Source: Anaerosporobacter mobilis DSM 15930
GTDB taxonomy: Bacteria; Bacillota; Clostridia; Lachnospirales; Lachnospiraceae
DNA: 64,000 bases
NCBI RefSeq assembly: GCF_900142955.1
Contig: NZ_FRCP01000012.1
Span: 62,001 to 126,000, forward strand
Direction of reading: 5' to 3'
The notes beneath the pieces were generated by a model that did no database searches, was not told the DNA's origin, and worked only from the letters and a program-made list of their open reading frames with translations. Position numbers and translations under genes: made by a program. Below are positions 1 to 9,227 of this stretch, piece after piece; the stretch's first letter is position 1; each line of letters starts with the position of its first letter.

Positions 1-1
1 A

Positions 2-997
2 AACAGGCTCGTATTCGTATGCGAATTGATTCGGTTTTTCCTTATTCCTAAAAAGTGCGAAACGGAATTGGTTATTATCGCCCATCATCTAGCGGGAGAT
101 GGGAATTCAATCACGTATCTGATTGAGGATATCATGAATATTCTATCTGGTGAAAAACTCAGTTTTAAGAAATTGAAGATTATAGAGGGGCAGGATTTAC
201 CGAAAGAAAGTAAGATGCCTTTTCTTATTAAACTGTACATAAAGAATTTAAATAATAAATGGTTAAGAGAACGCAAGATATACTCCTTTACAGATTGCAA
301 AGAAGTATTTAAAGAATATTGGAATCATATCGATCATGACTTTTTTAATCACGAATTTACTAAGGAGGAGACCGAATATATTTGTCAGTATGCAAAAAAT
401 GCGGCTGTAACAGTAAATAGCCTTTTAACTACTGTAATGCTTGCTACTTATAGCAAAAAAGCAGATGTAGGACAAGCAGTCTCCATACGAGAGAACTACC
501 GGGGAATGGCGAATCTAGTTACAGGAATTGCTTTTAAATATAAGTATAAGAAAAGAAGGAGTTTAATAAAAAATGCACAAGGGGTTCATAAAGTTATAAA
601 AAAGAAACTGATAAATCCTAAGATTAACTACTTTGTTTTACGATTCCTTGATTTACTAGACGGGCCTTTTATTGATTCCGCTTGTGTGAATCGATACGTT
701 CATAAAGCAGGAAGTCCCTCTAATACATTGTGTAATCTAATGCAATATTCAGAAAATCTACGTGATATTGGAGTTAGCAATCTAATGAAGGTAGATATAC
801 GTAGTAACTATGGTGAGATGCGGATTGACCATCTTGCTTTTCTACCACCTATTGTACCATATGCTCATAGAATCTGTGGAGCTGTTACCTTGGAGGGAAA
901 GTTGAATCTAACTATGCATATTGTAAAGGATGAGATGTTTCAAAAGGAACAAATCTATTTTAACAACTTGATACTACGTTTGCAAGATTTGAAGTAG
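2..997 (+). CDS. Condensation-domain-like acyltransferase, 5' end outside the window
   Basis: The reading frame is open to the first base, so the gene is cut by the window edge and the TTG at 26 is not its real start. The visible part carries HHLAGDG, which matches the HHxxxDG catalytic motif of NRPS condensation domains and related CoA-dependent acyltransferases. The second His would be the general base for acyl transfer to an amine or alcohol. The C-terminal part (HIVKDEM near the end) fits the same fold. No adenylation or carrier domain follows, so it looks like a stand-alone condensation or alcohol-acyltransferase-like protein. Its substrate cannot be told from here. A Bce-type resistance module lies downstream, behind its own promoter. 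Confidence 0.6.
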   Translation, partial: NRLVFVCELIRFFLIPKKCETELVIIAHHLAGDGNSITYLIEDIMNILSGEKLSFKKLKIIEGQDLPKESKMPFLIKLYIKNLNNKWLRERKIYSFTDCKEVFKEYWNHIDHDFFNHEFTKEETEYICQYAKNAAVTVNSLLTTVMLATYSKKADVGQAVSIRENYRGMANLVTGIAFKYKYKKRRSLIKNAQGVHKVIKKKLINPKINYFVLRFLDLLDGPFIDSACVNRYVHKAGSPSNTLCNLMQYSENLRDIGVSNLMKVDIRSNYGEMRIDHLAFLPPIVPYAHRICGAVTLEGKLNLTMHIVKDEMFQKEQIYFNNLILRLQDLK

Positions 998-1011
998 TAC
1001 CATCCCTTATT

Positions 1012-1040
1012 TTGATAAATAGTAGAAGGTGTGATATAAT
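1012..1040 (+). promoter_or_regulatory. Probable sigma-A promoter of the Bce-type regulator
   Basis: TTGATA (1012-1017) and TATAAT (1035-1040) are separated by exactly 17 bases, about 100 bases before the response regulator start. Confidence 0.55.
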
Positions 1041-1140
1041 TTATCCGAATGGAATGAATTGGTATTCTTAGAAAGGTATTTCTTATAGGTATTTAAAGAA
1101 GTAGAAAAGAAGGAAGAATATATCACTAGTGAGGTAAGCT

Positions 1141-1842
1141 ATGTATAAGATCATGATAATTGAAGACGATGCCAAACTACGAGAACAGATGAGCCAGATT
1201 CTTTCATCGTATGGATATCAGATAGTGGCAGTACAAGACTTTCACAAAGTAGAAGAACGGTTTCAAGAAAGTAAACCCGATTTAATCGTGCTAGATATTA
1301 ATTTACCTTATTATGATGGGAATTATTATTGCAGAATATTTCGTAGGCATAGCAAGGTCCCTATCGTAATAACTTCGGCAAGAAATAGTGACTTGAGCCA
1401 AATTATGAGTATTGAACTTGGAGCGGATGACTACATAGTAAAACCTTTCCCTGTCGAACTTTTCACGACAAAGATAAATGCGATGATACGACGTACTTAC
1501 GGGGATTATGCACAGGATACTCTGAGTATAAGAAACGAGGTAGATTATAAATTAGTAGCTGGCGGACTTAGGTTAGATGAAAAAAGCTTTAAGATAGCTA
1601 CTAATAATATGGTAATAGAACTTAGTAAAAACGAATTTAAATTAATGAAAGTGTTTATAACGAAAGCAAATGAAGTATTAACAAGGGAAGAATTGCTAGA
1701 GAACTTATGGGATCAAAGTGATTTTGTAGATGATAATACTTTGACGGTGAATATAACCAGGCTAAGAAGCAAATTATCTGAATTAGGATATGATGATTGT
1801 ATTAAGACGAAACGTGGAGTTGGATATGTTTTTGATATCTAA
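1141..1842 (+). CDS. OmpR-family response regulator, BceR-like
   Basis: This 233-residue protein has a receiver domain (about 1-120) with the acidic pair in MIIEDD, the phosphoacceptor Asp in VLDINLP, the switch residue in ITSAR and the conserved Lys in YIVKPF. A winged-helix DNA-binding domain follows (about 135-230, ending KTKRGVGYVF). The size and the following kinase-ATPase-permease order are those of BceRS-AB systems, which detect antimicrobial peptides through flux of the transporter and induce it. It should be phosphorylated by the kinase encoded 85 bases downstream and act on the promoter of the ABC genes at 3087. The peptide sensed is unknown. Confidence 0.88.
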   Translation: MYKIMIIEDDAKLREQMSQILSSYGYQIVAVQDFHKVEERFQESKPDLIVLDINLPYYDGNYYCRIFRRHSKVPIVITSARNSDLSQIMSIELGADDYIVKPFPVELFTTKINAMIRRTYGDYAQDTLSIRNEVDYKLVAGGLRLDEKSFKIATNNMVIELSKNEFKLMKVFITKANEVLTREELLENLWDQSDFVDDNTLTVNITRLRSKLSELGYDDCIKTKRGVGYVFDI

Positions 1843-1927
1843 GGCACTGTAAAGGGAGCGATTTGAGAAAGAGAGTAGTGAAAGTATTCACGTCTCTTTA
1901 TAGTAGGTAGGGGGAGTGGTTGTTACT

Positions 1928-2968
1928 TTGAAGGAAAAAGATATACTTAGAATGTATGTAAAGCGTATAGCTCCAGATACGATCTTTTATTTTATGGCAA
2001 TAGTTTTAATTACCGTATTCTATCAGTTAAGTACTAAAAAATCCGTAGAAGTAATTTATCCTTACAGTATCGCCATAACGATTTATTTTATATGGATGTG
2101 CATCCGTTATGTATCATATAGAAGTTTCTATCAGAGTCTTAGTAGGATGGAAAAAAACTGTGCTTATGAAGGAAGATTTACCAAGGAAGATGAGATTGCC
2201 ATTAATCGCGCCTTCAATCAGATACATCGTGAATATCTACAGATGATACGATCTATGGAGAGTGATGAAGAAGAGCGCAGAAGGTTTTTATCTGCATGGA
2301 TTCATAGTATGAAGACACCTGTTACGGTAGAGAGTCTAATAATTCAACGAGCAAGCCGTGGAGAATTAGAGGAAAAGACAGCTATGAAAGATATTACTTT
2401 AGAGAATGATAAACTCCTATCGAGTTTGGACATGGTGTTGAATATTATGCGACTACAGGAGTTTGCCAAGGATTACGTGCCGGAAGAATTTGATTTAGCA
2501 GATGAAATCAATCAAATTATCAACAATAATAAACGCCTGTTTATTTATTCGAAGGTATTTCCTAAGGTGATTAATGAATGTGGGGGTGCGAGTAGCAAGG
2601 TGCTTTCAGACCGCAAATGGAATCGCCATATGTTAGATCAAATAATTTCTAACGCAGTAAAATATTCGAAGGAAGAGGGCGAGGCAAAGAATGTAACGTT
2701 CCGATTAACAAAAGAGGGAAAAAAAACTGTTTTATATGTGGAAGATGAAGGAATCGGAATGGAAGAGACTGATTTACCTAGAGTATTCGAACCCTTCTTC
2801 ACAGGAGAAAACGGAAGGAATGGGAGAAATGCATCGGGAATCGGGTTGTATTTTTGCAAAGAAATTAGTGAACATATCCAGTGCCAATTAAGTATAGAAT
2901 CAAGCATAGCAGCAGGAACGAAAGTAAAGATTATATATAGGAATTATCCGAGTAATGTTTTTAACTAA
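1928..2968 (+). CDS. Intramembrane-sensing histidine kinase, BceS-like
   Basis: Two hydrophobic segments at the N-terminus (around residues 16-34 and 45-65) with only a short loop between them mark an intramembrane-sensing kinase. The phosphoacceptor His lies in WIHSMKTP, typical of BceS kinases. N, G1 and G2 boxes are present (ISNAVKYS, VEDEGIGM, GIGLYFCKEI). I chose the TTG at 1928 because the AGGGGGAG ribosome site at 1908-1915 runs directly into the GTG at 1916, leaving no spacing for it. From the TTG the protein has 346 residues, normal for the family. It pairs with the upstream regulator and needs the downstream transporter as sensor. Confidence 0.85.
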   Translation: MKEKDILRMYVKRIAPDTIFYFMAIVLITVFYQLSTKKSVEVIYPYSIAITIYFIWMCIRYVSYRSFYQSLSRMEKNCAYEGRFTKEDEIAINRAFNQIHREYLQMIRSMESDEEERRRFLSAWIHSMKTPVTVESLIIQRASRGELEEKTAMKDITLENDKLLSSLDMVLNIMRLQEFAKDYVPEEFDLADEINQIINNNKRLFIYSKVFPKVINECGGASSKVLSDRKWNRHMLDQIISNAVKYSKEEGEAKNVTFRLTKEGKKTVLYVEDEGIGMEETDLPRVFEPFFTGENGRNGRNASGIGLYFCKEISEHIQCQLSIESSIAAGTKVKIIYRNYPSNVFN

Positions 2969-2984
2969 TAAGGGAGAATAAATG

Positions 2985-3011
2985 AAGCTTACAATACTGT
3001 AAGCTTTCTTT
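2985..3011 (+). terminator. Stem-loop terminator between kinase and transporter genes
   Basis: A perfect 8-bp stem (AAGCTTAC / GTAAGCTT) with a 6-base loop is followed by TTCTTTA. It splits the two-component genes from the ABC genes into separate transcripts, as is usual for Bce modules whose transporter is inducible. Confidence 0.6.
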
Positions 3012-3086
3012 AGTTAAATCGATGTTATTGAAAGAAAAAATACGATATGATAAACGTATTGAAAAACAAGGAGAGGAGCTATTCGG

Positions 3087-3851
3087 ATGAGGGTATTAGA
3101 AGCAAATCAAGTAACAAAGATTTATGGGGATACAAAAAGTGAGAATTCAACGAAAGCGTTGAATGGAGTAGATTTTAAAGTAGACGAAGGGGAGTTCGTT
3201 GCGATTATGGGACCAAGTGGTAGTGGTAAATCTACACTTGTTAGTATATTAAGTGGAATTACTGAGCCAACCACAGGAAGTGTTGTTATCAGTGGAAAAC
3301 GAATTGATCAGATGAACCGATTTGATATGGCACTTTTCAGAAGAAGAAGTTTAGGATTTGTATTCCAAGAATTCAATCTGTTAGACAGCTTAACCGTAAA
3401 AGAGAACATAATATTGCCAATGGTACTTGATAAGAAAGATAGTGCTATTATGAATTCCAAAGCAGCAGAAGTTTTGAAGCTATTCGAGATTGAAAACATC
3501 GCAGATAAATATCCTTATGAAATTTCCGGTGGGCAACAACAAAGAGCGGCAGTTTGTCGTTCGCTTGTGAATGATCCGGTTATGATTTTTGCAGATGAGC
3601 CAACAGGTAATCTAGATTCCAAGTCAGCCAATGCGGTTATGAATTGTTTTAAGATGATGAATGAGGAAAAGAATGCTACCATACTCATGGTTACACATGA
3701 TGTATTCGCTGCTAGTTTCTGTAAGAAAGTAATCTTTATCAAAGATGGTAAGATTTGCTTAGAGGTAGCAAACAAGGGAACAAGAAAAGAATTTTTTAAT
3801 CGAATTTTAGATTGTCAGGCCGCCCTTGGAGGTGAGAACAATGACTTTTAG
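3087..3851 (+). CDS. ABC transporter ATPase, BceA-like
   Basis: This 254-residue ATPase is complete. Walker A is GPSGSGKST, the Q-loop lies in VFQEFNLLD, the signature is ISGGQQQR, Walker B with catalytic Glu is IFADEPTGNLDS and the H-loop is in VTHD. The sequence belongs to the MacB/LolD/BceA subfamily, which powers mechanotransmission or resistance and not classical import. An AGGAGAGGAG ribosome site precedes the ATG. The gene overlaps the permease gene by 11 bases, which suggests translational coupling. Its likely role is removal or inactivation of a cell-wall-targeting peptide at the membrane, and signalling to the kinase upstream. Confidence 0.9.
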   Translation: MRVLEANQVTKIYGDTKSENSTKALNGVDFKVDEGEFVAIMGPSGSGKSTLVSILSGITEPTTGSVVISGKRIDQMNRFDMALFRRRSLGFVFQEFNLLDSLTVKENIILPMVLDKKDSAIMNSKAAEVLKLFEIENIADKYPYEISGGQQQRAAVCRSLVNDPVMIFADEPTGNLDSKSANAVMNCFKMMNEEKNATILMVTHDVFAASFCKKVIFIKDGKICLEVANKGTRKEFFNRILDCQAALGGENNDF

Positions 3852-5757
3852 GAATGTCGCAGTTAAGACCTTTAAGAAGAATATACGAAATTATTCCTCA
3901 TACTTTCTTTGTAGTTGCTTTACCATAATGCTGTTTTTTATGTATACGACCATGCTTTTTAACGAAGATTTAAAGGGTACAGAACAGATGGAGTTGGTAA
4001 GCTATGTATTTCCAATCACCTTGGTGGCAATCGGAGCCTTTTCTATATTCTTTATAAGTTATGCCCATAGGACTTTCATCAAAGGCCGTAATAAAGAATT
4101 TGGGATTTATATGAGTCTTGGAATGAATGAAAAGGATATCAAAAACCTAGTATTATTAGAGAATGTGCTAATCTGCATTGGTTCTATGGTTGTTGGTATT
4201 GCAATTGGAACATTGTTATCAAGACTGTTTCAGATGGTTGTATTATCAATGATGGAAATTGATAATATTGATTTTCAATTATCTATGCAGTCTTATATGG
4301 TAACCATAGGTGTGTATTTGATAATATTTGCAATCGTATTCCTAGAAACCAACATGAAGATGAAGAAGATGAACATTGGTCTATTATTAAAAGAAGCTCG
4401 CCAAAGAGAAGGATTAGAATATAGAAAGAGAGATACTGTCTTTGGGGTCTTGGGGTTTGTTATAATGATTGTAAGTGTTGTATCTGTGGCAATTATTGCT
4501 TCCAATGATAAATGGAATTCTAACCCTGCAATACTAGCAATCTATATGATTGTATCTTTTGCTGGCTTGTATATGGCTATTAGTCATGGCGGAAACTATG
4601 TCATACACCTGTTTAAGAAAAGTAGAAATTATTATAAGTATTTGGTGACTATTACGCAGATCCATCATAAATTCAATCAGAATAAGAAGATTATATATAT
4701 CTTAAGTATCCTTAGTACAATGACAATTTTCTTAGTTGCATCACCGTTTGCGTTACTACGATTATCAGAAGATATTGCCTTGTTGAATCCATATAATCTA
4801 GAAGTAATAGAAGGAAGTAATGCGTATACTATTAGTGGTGAAGAGTTAGATAATATATTTTCTAAGTATGATATCCACAAGTCATTAGATCTTCCGTTCC
4901 TTGTAGGCGGGATTAGGTTAAATGGAAGCGTAGAAACGATACAAAAGCCAATAATGTCTGTTACTAATTATAATCAGATAGTTGAACAAAATGTTACATT
5001 AGATGAGGGTGAGGTAATTCAATATATACTAGATTGGACACCAGGATTGCACGGAGTTGTTCTAGGAGAACGCTATGATATACTTGTTGGGGAGACGAGT
5101 ATATTGGCAACGATGAAGGATTCTACTCGGAGTACATGGAATATCATTGCGCTTGGTAATGATGGAATTATTGTTATGAATGACAATGACTATAAGAAAT
5201 TACACGGGTTGGCTAGCTTGGAAAACCAGTATTATTACCATGGACTAAAGTTTAGAGATTGGAAGAATTCTGGTGCCAGTGTTTTAGCCTTAAAGGAACA
5301 ACTAAACGAGAAAGCAGAGTATCCTATTAACTCAACAATTACGGGATACAATGACTTAAAGAAAGGCTATTCTGTGTTCTTGTTCGTAACAACGGTACTT
5401 GGAATTCTATTCTTTGTTGCAAGTGGAAGTGTGTTGTACTTTAAACAGTTTTCGGAGATTGGAGAGATGAAGAAGACATTCTTTCAGATGTATAAGATCG
5501 GAATTACAAAGAAAGAAATTAGCCAAATCATAGGAAAAGAGTTAGTAATTATCTTCTACTTGCCATTGGTATTTGGAAGTTATATGGGAGTATCCTTAAT
5601 CTATCTCATGACCTTTATTGTTGGTGGTGGAGATATCATAAAACAGTTTATTCAAACAGCAAGCGTGGTAATTTTATTGTATTTCGTATTACAAAGTATA
5701 TTCTATTATATAACCAAGAGAAACTATATGACAGAGTTAATGAAGAGCGGAAATTGA
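3841..5757 (+). CDS. ABC transporter permease, BceB-like
   Basis: A 638-residue membrane protein with the FtsX/BceB layout: one N-terminal membrane segment (about 18-40), groups of segments around 55-250, a large extracellular domain (about 310-510) and three C-terminal membrane segments. The large extracellular domain is the part of BceB proteins that recognises peptide or lipid-II-cycle targets. Start at 3841 because GGAGGTGAG lies just upstream at the proper distance, whereas an in-frame start 15 bases earlier overlaps that site. It ends 42 bases before a very strong stem-loop, so it closes the module. Confidence 0.88.
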   Translation: MTFRNVAVKTFKKNIRNYSSYFLCSCFTIMLFFMYTTMLFNEDLKGTEQMELVSYVFPITLVAIGAFSIFFISYAHRTFIKGRNKEFGIYMSLGMNEKDIKNLVLLENVLICIGSMVVGIAIGTLLSRLFQMVVLSMMEIDNIDFQLSMQSYMVTIGVYLIIFAIVFLETNMKMKKMNIGLLLKEARQREGLEYRKRDTVFGVLGFVIMIVSVVSVAIIASNDKWNSNPAILAIYMIVSFAGLYMAISHGGNYVIHLFKKSRNYYKYLVTITQIHHKFNQNKKIIYILSILSTMTIFLVASPFALLRLSEDIALLNPYNLEVIEGSNAYTISGEELDNIFSKYDIHKSLDLPFLVGGIRLNGSVETIQKPIMSVTNYNQIVEQNVTLDEGEVIQYILDWTPGLHGVVLGERYDILVGETSILATMKDSTRSTWNIIALGNDGIIVMNDNDYKKLHGLASLENQYYYHGLKFRDWKNSGASVLALKEQLNEKAEYPINSTITGYNDLKKGYSVFLFVTTVLGILFFVASGSVLYFKQFSEIGEMKKTFFQMYKIGITKKEISQIIGKELVIIFYLPLVFGSYMGVSLIYLMTFIVGGGDIIKQFIQTASVVILLYFVLQSIFYYITKRNYMTELMKSGN

Positions 5758-5798
5758 ATTGGACAGGAGAGATTCTCAATGGGAAGGAAGAAACAATT

Positions 5799-5858
5799 AC
5801 AATAATACTACAAAGAGGTGGAGAAATTATTTTCTCCACCTCTTTGTAGTATTATTGT
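5799..5858 (+). terminator. Exceptionally long perfect hairpin, bidirectional terminator
   Basis: Arms 5799-5826 and 5831-5858 are perfectly complementary over 28 bp around a 4-base loop. The arm contains AAAGAGGTGGAGAAA, which recurs exactly in the terminator at 15170. It closes the bce operon. The remaining part of the 5758-6078 gap holds only a candidate promoter and no small gene that I can support. Confidence 0.75.
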
Positions 5859-5916
5859 TGATAAGTAACTAATAGAAAGATGAAAATGGATAATTTATAC
5901 TATAGGAAGCAATTGG

Positions 5917-5945
5917 TTGTAAATAATGGAATGTTATGGTAAAAT
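5917..5945 (+). promoter_or_regulatory. Candidate promoter of the agr-like sensor operon
   Basis: TTGTAA (5917-5922) and TAAAAT (5940-5945) with 17-base spacing, about 130 bases before the GTG at 6079. No other gene start lies between. Confidence 0.4.
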
Positions 5946-6078
5946 ATACAAGATAACACGGTTGAATGTCACGAAATAAATGTAGAATATCCTAGAATAT
6001 TAATGTACCAGTTAAAAAAGTGATATGATAACATAAGATGGCTACTGCCTTAAGAAAATTACAAGGGGAGTAAAAAGG

Positions 6079-6762
6079 GTGCTTAATATAAGGATTAAAA
6101 ACATAGCAAGCTGTAATAGACAAAACAGCAAATATTTTATGAATATTCAAGAAAATTCAATAGTTAAATTCGAAGGAGATTTAGCAAGGGTTATATTTGA
6201 TGTACTCTTAGGGAAGACTCCTTATCATGGAGACATTATACTTAATGAGACAAGTATGGTTGCAGATCTTCCAGCCTACATGAAATTAATTCAATACATC
6301 TCTCTTAACAATAGAAAGCGAATTGATAATATTGCAGTTAGAGAATATATTGATATTTTTAGTGTGCTAACTGTGGAGAGAGAGGATCATGAAACATCTT
6401 TTAGTTTTATAGAAAGTATGTTGCACTTTATGAATTTGGACTATCTTTTAGAACAAAATATGTCACAAGTATCAGAAGATGAGAAGTTGTTGATTGAAAT
6501 CATAGCAACATCACAAAAAAGACCAAAGCTAATATTATTAGAAGATTTTTGGTTATATTCTTCTTCTGCTTGTAAGGATAAGATTATAGAATTCCTTCAG
6601 TGTTATATTGATAGTCAGAATGCAATAGGTATTATATTATCAAGTGATTCAGTATTAAGCAATGATTTTTTTGATTATAGCTACAAGATTGGAATGGGAG
6701 AAATTAAGAAAGTTAACTATAAAGTTAAAAAGAAAAAGTTTAAAGAATTACATAACGTATAA
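6079..6762 (+). CDS. Degenerate ABC-ATPase-like protein (probable pseudo-ATPase)
   Basis: The 227-residue protein has the length and strand order of an ABC ATPase without its active-site residues. Where Walker A should be, it has FEGDLARVIFDVLLGKTP (residues 31-48) with no GxxGxGKS/T. The signature position reads SEDEK in place of SGGEQ, and Walker B reads LILLEDFW in place of LLLDEPT. Similarity is by position and hydrophobic pattern only, so the assignment is inferred. GTG start with AAGGGGAG eight bases upstream. It is the first gene of the operon with the AgrC-like kinase, 15 bases away, so it may serve as a regulatory or scaffolding subunit of the sensing or immunity machinery. An unrelated fold cannot be excluded. 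Confidence 0.5.
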   Translation: MLNIRIKNIASCNRQNSKYFMNIQENSIVKFEGDLARVIFDVLLGKTPYHGDIILNETSMVADLPAYMKLIQYISLNNRKRIDNIAVREYIDIFSVLTVEREDHETSFSFIESMLHFMNLDYLLEQNMSQVSEDEKLLIEIIATSQKRPKLILLEDFWLYSSSACKDKIIEFLQCYIDSQNAIGIILSSDSVLSNDFFDYSYKIGMGEIKKVNYKVKKKKFKELHNV

Positions 6763-6777
6763 GAGGAGTTTAATAAA

Positions 6778-8136
6778 GTGATGATACTAAATCGTCTGTT
6801 ATTAATATTGTTAAATGTATTTGAAGCGTATGTTTGGTTTAAAATTGTAAATCTGTTTCTAAAAAGGCGATATTCTGTGAATGTAGCTAGTTTTGCAGCA
6901 GCAATAGTGGCTGTTATTATGATTACTAAATCTGTACTATGTTGGGATAATGATAATGCTGTATTTAATTCTATGTTAACCTTTATTAATTTTGGGATTA
7001 TACTTTTCCTTACAGTATATTTATTTAAAGATTCGTTAAGATTAAAGATTCTTATTGTATTACTATATATGGTAGGATTAGCTATATCCGATATATTAGT
7101 AATGGGAATTTTCTTACTAACTAAGGAAACTGTTGTTAATGATTTTAGTAAACCCACTATTGTAATTACATTGATCTCAATTATAAGTCGCTATATAGTA
7201 TTAACCTTAATTCGAAAATTTCATGATTGGCAGAACAATATTGTAGGTGTTGAGAATAAACTACAAGATATGATATTTTTGATGATAATTACAGATTTTT
7301 CCTTAGTATTTTTAACTTATATCTTTTACTTGAATATTAGTAGAATTTCACCAGAGATGATTTTACTTCTAATTATATTTAACATTATTATAGTGACTAT
7401 CGTTTTCATATTTAATATCTACAGACTACTTCGATTTTCTCGGCAATTAACGGAGAATAGACTAAAGACGCAGTATATGCAGATGCAATTACAGCAGAAT
7501 GAAAACATGAATATATTATCAAATAATCTAAGAAGTTTACGCCATGATATGAACAATCATATTGGGGTAATCTATGGATTGTTAGATACGAAGCAGTACA
7601 ATAAGTTGAAAAGTTATTTGAATGGTATATATAAGAATCTACAGGAAGCAAACGATATAATTATTGTAAATAATGAAATTTTAAGTATTATATTGAACAA
7701 TAAAAAACATCTAGCTAACGAGAAGATGATACAGTTAGTTACTTGGATTGAAGTAAAGGATTTCATACTTACAGAAATTGAGATTTGTTCTTTGATTGGT
7801 AATATACTAGATAATGCGATCGAGGCAACAGATAAAGTGCCGGTTGACGCTATCGATATTGATCGAGAGATTAAGTTTGTTTGTGTTGAGAAAGAAGAGG
7901 GTTGGTATATAGATTGTAAGAATCCTTTTGTAGAGGCACCACTAATTACCGAGGAAGGATTAATGACAACCAAAAAGAATAAGGAATCGCATGGTATTGG
8001 TAGTCGCACCATGCAAGATATAATCAAAAAGTACAACGGAACGCTTGAATACAGTACGGATGATATTAATTTTATTGTTAAGATATTCATATCAAAAGAA
8101 AGTAATCGATCCTATCAAAAAGAAAAGAATATGTAA
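6778..8136 (+). CDS. AgrC-like GHKL-family sensor histidine kinase
   Basis: A 452-residue protein. The first ~215 residues form six or seven membrane segments, as in AgrC-type peptide pheromone receptors. Then come a helical dimerisation segment, the His motif SLRHDMNNHIG, the N box IGNILDNAIEA and a G box in HGIGSRTMQDI, characteristic of the GHKL (HPK10) class. GTG (6778) and ATG (6781) are adjacent possible starts behind AGAGGAG. It stands just before a LytTR response regulator, its expected partner. The cognate signal is probably the AgrD peptide encoded at 14953, on the far side of the RiPP genes. Confidence 0.87.
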   Translation: MMILNRLLLILLNVFEAYVWFKIVNLFLKRRYSVNVASFAAAIVAVIMITKSVLCWDNDNAVFNSMLTFINFGIILFLTVYLFKDSLRLKILIVLLYMVGLAISDILVMGIFLLTKETVVNDFSKPTIVITLISIISRYIVLTLIRKFHDWQNNIVGVENKLQDMIFLMIITDFSLVFLTYIFYLNISRISPEMILLLIIFNIIIVTIVFIFNIYRLLRFSRQLTENRLKTQYMQMQLQQNENMNILSNNLRSLRHDMNNHIGVIYGLLDTKQYNKLKSYLNGIYKNLQEANDIIIVNNEILSIILNNKKHLANEKMIQLVTWIEVKDFILTEIEICSLIGNILDNAIEATDKVPVDAIDIDREIKFVCVEKEEGWYIDCKNPFVEAPLITEEGLMTTKKNKESHGIGSRTMQDIIKKYNGTLEYSTDDINFIVKIFISKESNRSYQKEKNM

Positions 8137-8179
8137 AGTGATTTAATATGGACATATTATCCACGAACTGGAGGAAGTT

Positions 8180-8893
8180 ATGAAATATTGTATTGCTGTT
8201 TGTGATGATGAGACAATGATGCTAAAGATTAATGAAGTATATATAAGTGAGATAGCGAAAAAACATAACCTAGATATTGATCTAAAGTGTTTTGAAAGTG
8301 GAGAAGAGCTAGTAGAATATGCGAAGAAACATCGTGTTGATATTGCATTTCTTGATATTAATATGAAACAAATTTCCGGTATTTCAGCGGCTGTACAACT
8401 GAAGAAATTATACAATGATATGGTTACAATCTTTATAACAGGACATGCTGAATTTGCCTTGGAAGCTTTCGAGGCAGAAGCAATTGGATACCTTGTAAAA
8501 CCATTAGATCCTAAAAAGTTAGAAAAATGGATAATTAAAGCGGTTAATCAAATTATCATGCAGAAATCAAAAATAGTTAGTACGATGATTACAATTGTGG
8601 AGGATAATGTTAAGAAAAAGATTCCACAGTATAAGATTATATATATAGAAAAAGAACATAACCAGTGTGCAATACATACTACGGATTCGGTTCATTATTG
8701 TTACCTTACCATAACGAATATGATTGAGAAATTAGAGAAGATGTTTTACCAGATTAATCAAGGAACCATAGTGAATAAGAACTATATTACAACAATTGAA
8801 AGTAACGAAGTAGTATTAAAAAATTCTATGAGTTTTACATTGGGACGAAAATTCAGTAAGATCGTAAAAGAGCAGTACTACGGTGGAAAATAA
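8180..8893 (+). CDS. AgrA-like LytTR response regulator
   Basis: This 237-residue protein has an N-terminal receiver domain (VCDDE acidic pair, phosphoacceptor in AFLDINMK, Thr in IFITGH, Lys in YLVKPL) and a C-terminal LytTR DNA-binding domain (about 135-235, with [15 protein letters not shown] and the NKNYI region). LytTR regulators with AgrC-type kinases bind paired direct repeats and activate target promoters. The most likely target here is the precursor-peptide promoter in the next 330 bases. A terminator follows at once, so kinase and regulator form their own operon with the gene at 6079. Confidence 0.9.
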
Positions 8894-8906
8894 ATTAGTA
8901 ATCTAG

Positions 8907-8934
8907 AGAGCAGTCAATCGACTGCTCTTCTTTA
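8907..8934 (+). terminator. Terminator after the LytTR regulator
   Basis: A 9-bp perfect stem (AGAGCAGTC / GACTGCTCT) with a 4-base loop is followed by TCTTTA. Confidence 0.7.
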
Positions 8935-8978
8935 ATTTATAGAAAAATATGTTTTATTAATATAAAAACGGTCTGAGA

Positions 8979-9013
8979 TGGTTGAAACCAAACAGTTCAA
9001 TAATTTGGTTGAA
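8979..9013 (+). promoter_or_regulatory. Candidate operator cluster before the precursor peptides
   Basis: The 334-base gap 8894-9227 has no gene. After the terminator it shows GGTTGAA twice in the same direction (8980-8986 and 9007-9013), a 12-bp palindrome TGGTTGAAACCA (8979-8990) and AACCAAA/TTTGGTT arms (8986-8992, 9004-9010). Such repeats are what a LytTR dimer site could look like, but the consensus is not recognised, so this is inference. A weak -10 candidate TATTAT lies at 9112-9117. Confidence 0.35.
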
Positions 9014-9227
9014 TTTCATGTGATTGAAGTATGAGGAGTCATAAAAATGTAAAATACAATGAGTTATTGGTTAAATACCTTCGGTTTATAGATAGCATAC
9101 TGAATATTGAGTATTATTAACTTGTCAGTAAGGCAAAGCCAAAAGAAAAACCCGGGTGAATCGGTAATGTCTTATTAATAAATTAAAAATAGAAAATAAC
9201 ATTATTGAGGTAAAGAAAGGAGAAAGT

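Noticed and set aside
26..997. TTG at 26 as a true gene start.
   Set aside because: The frame stays open to the window edge and no ribosome site precedes it, and the HHxxxDG motif would lie too close to the N-terminus for this family.
9121..9180. GGCAAAGCC and CCCGGGTGAATCGGTAAT looked like parts of a cyclic di-GMP-I riboswitch.
   Set aside because: The other conserved blocks (a GCAAACC arm, the GGACGCAAAGCC context and the tetraloop receptor stem) are missing, and no closing stem was found.
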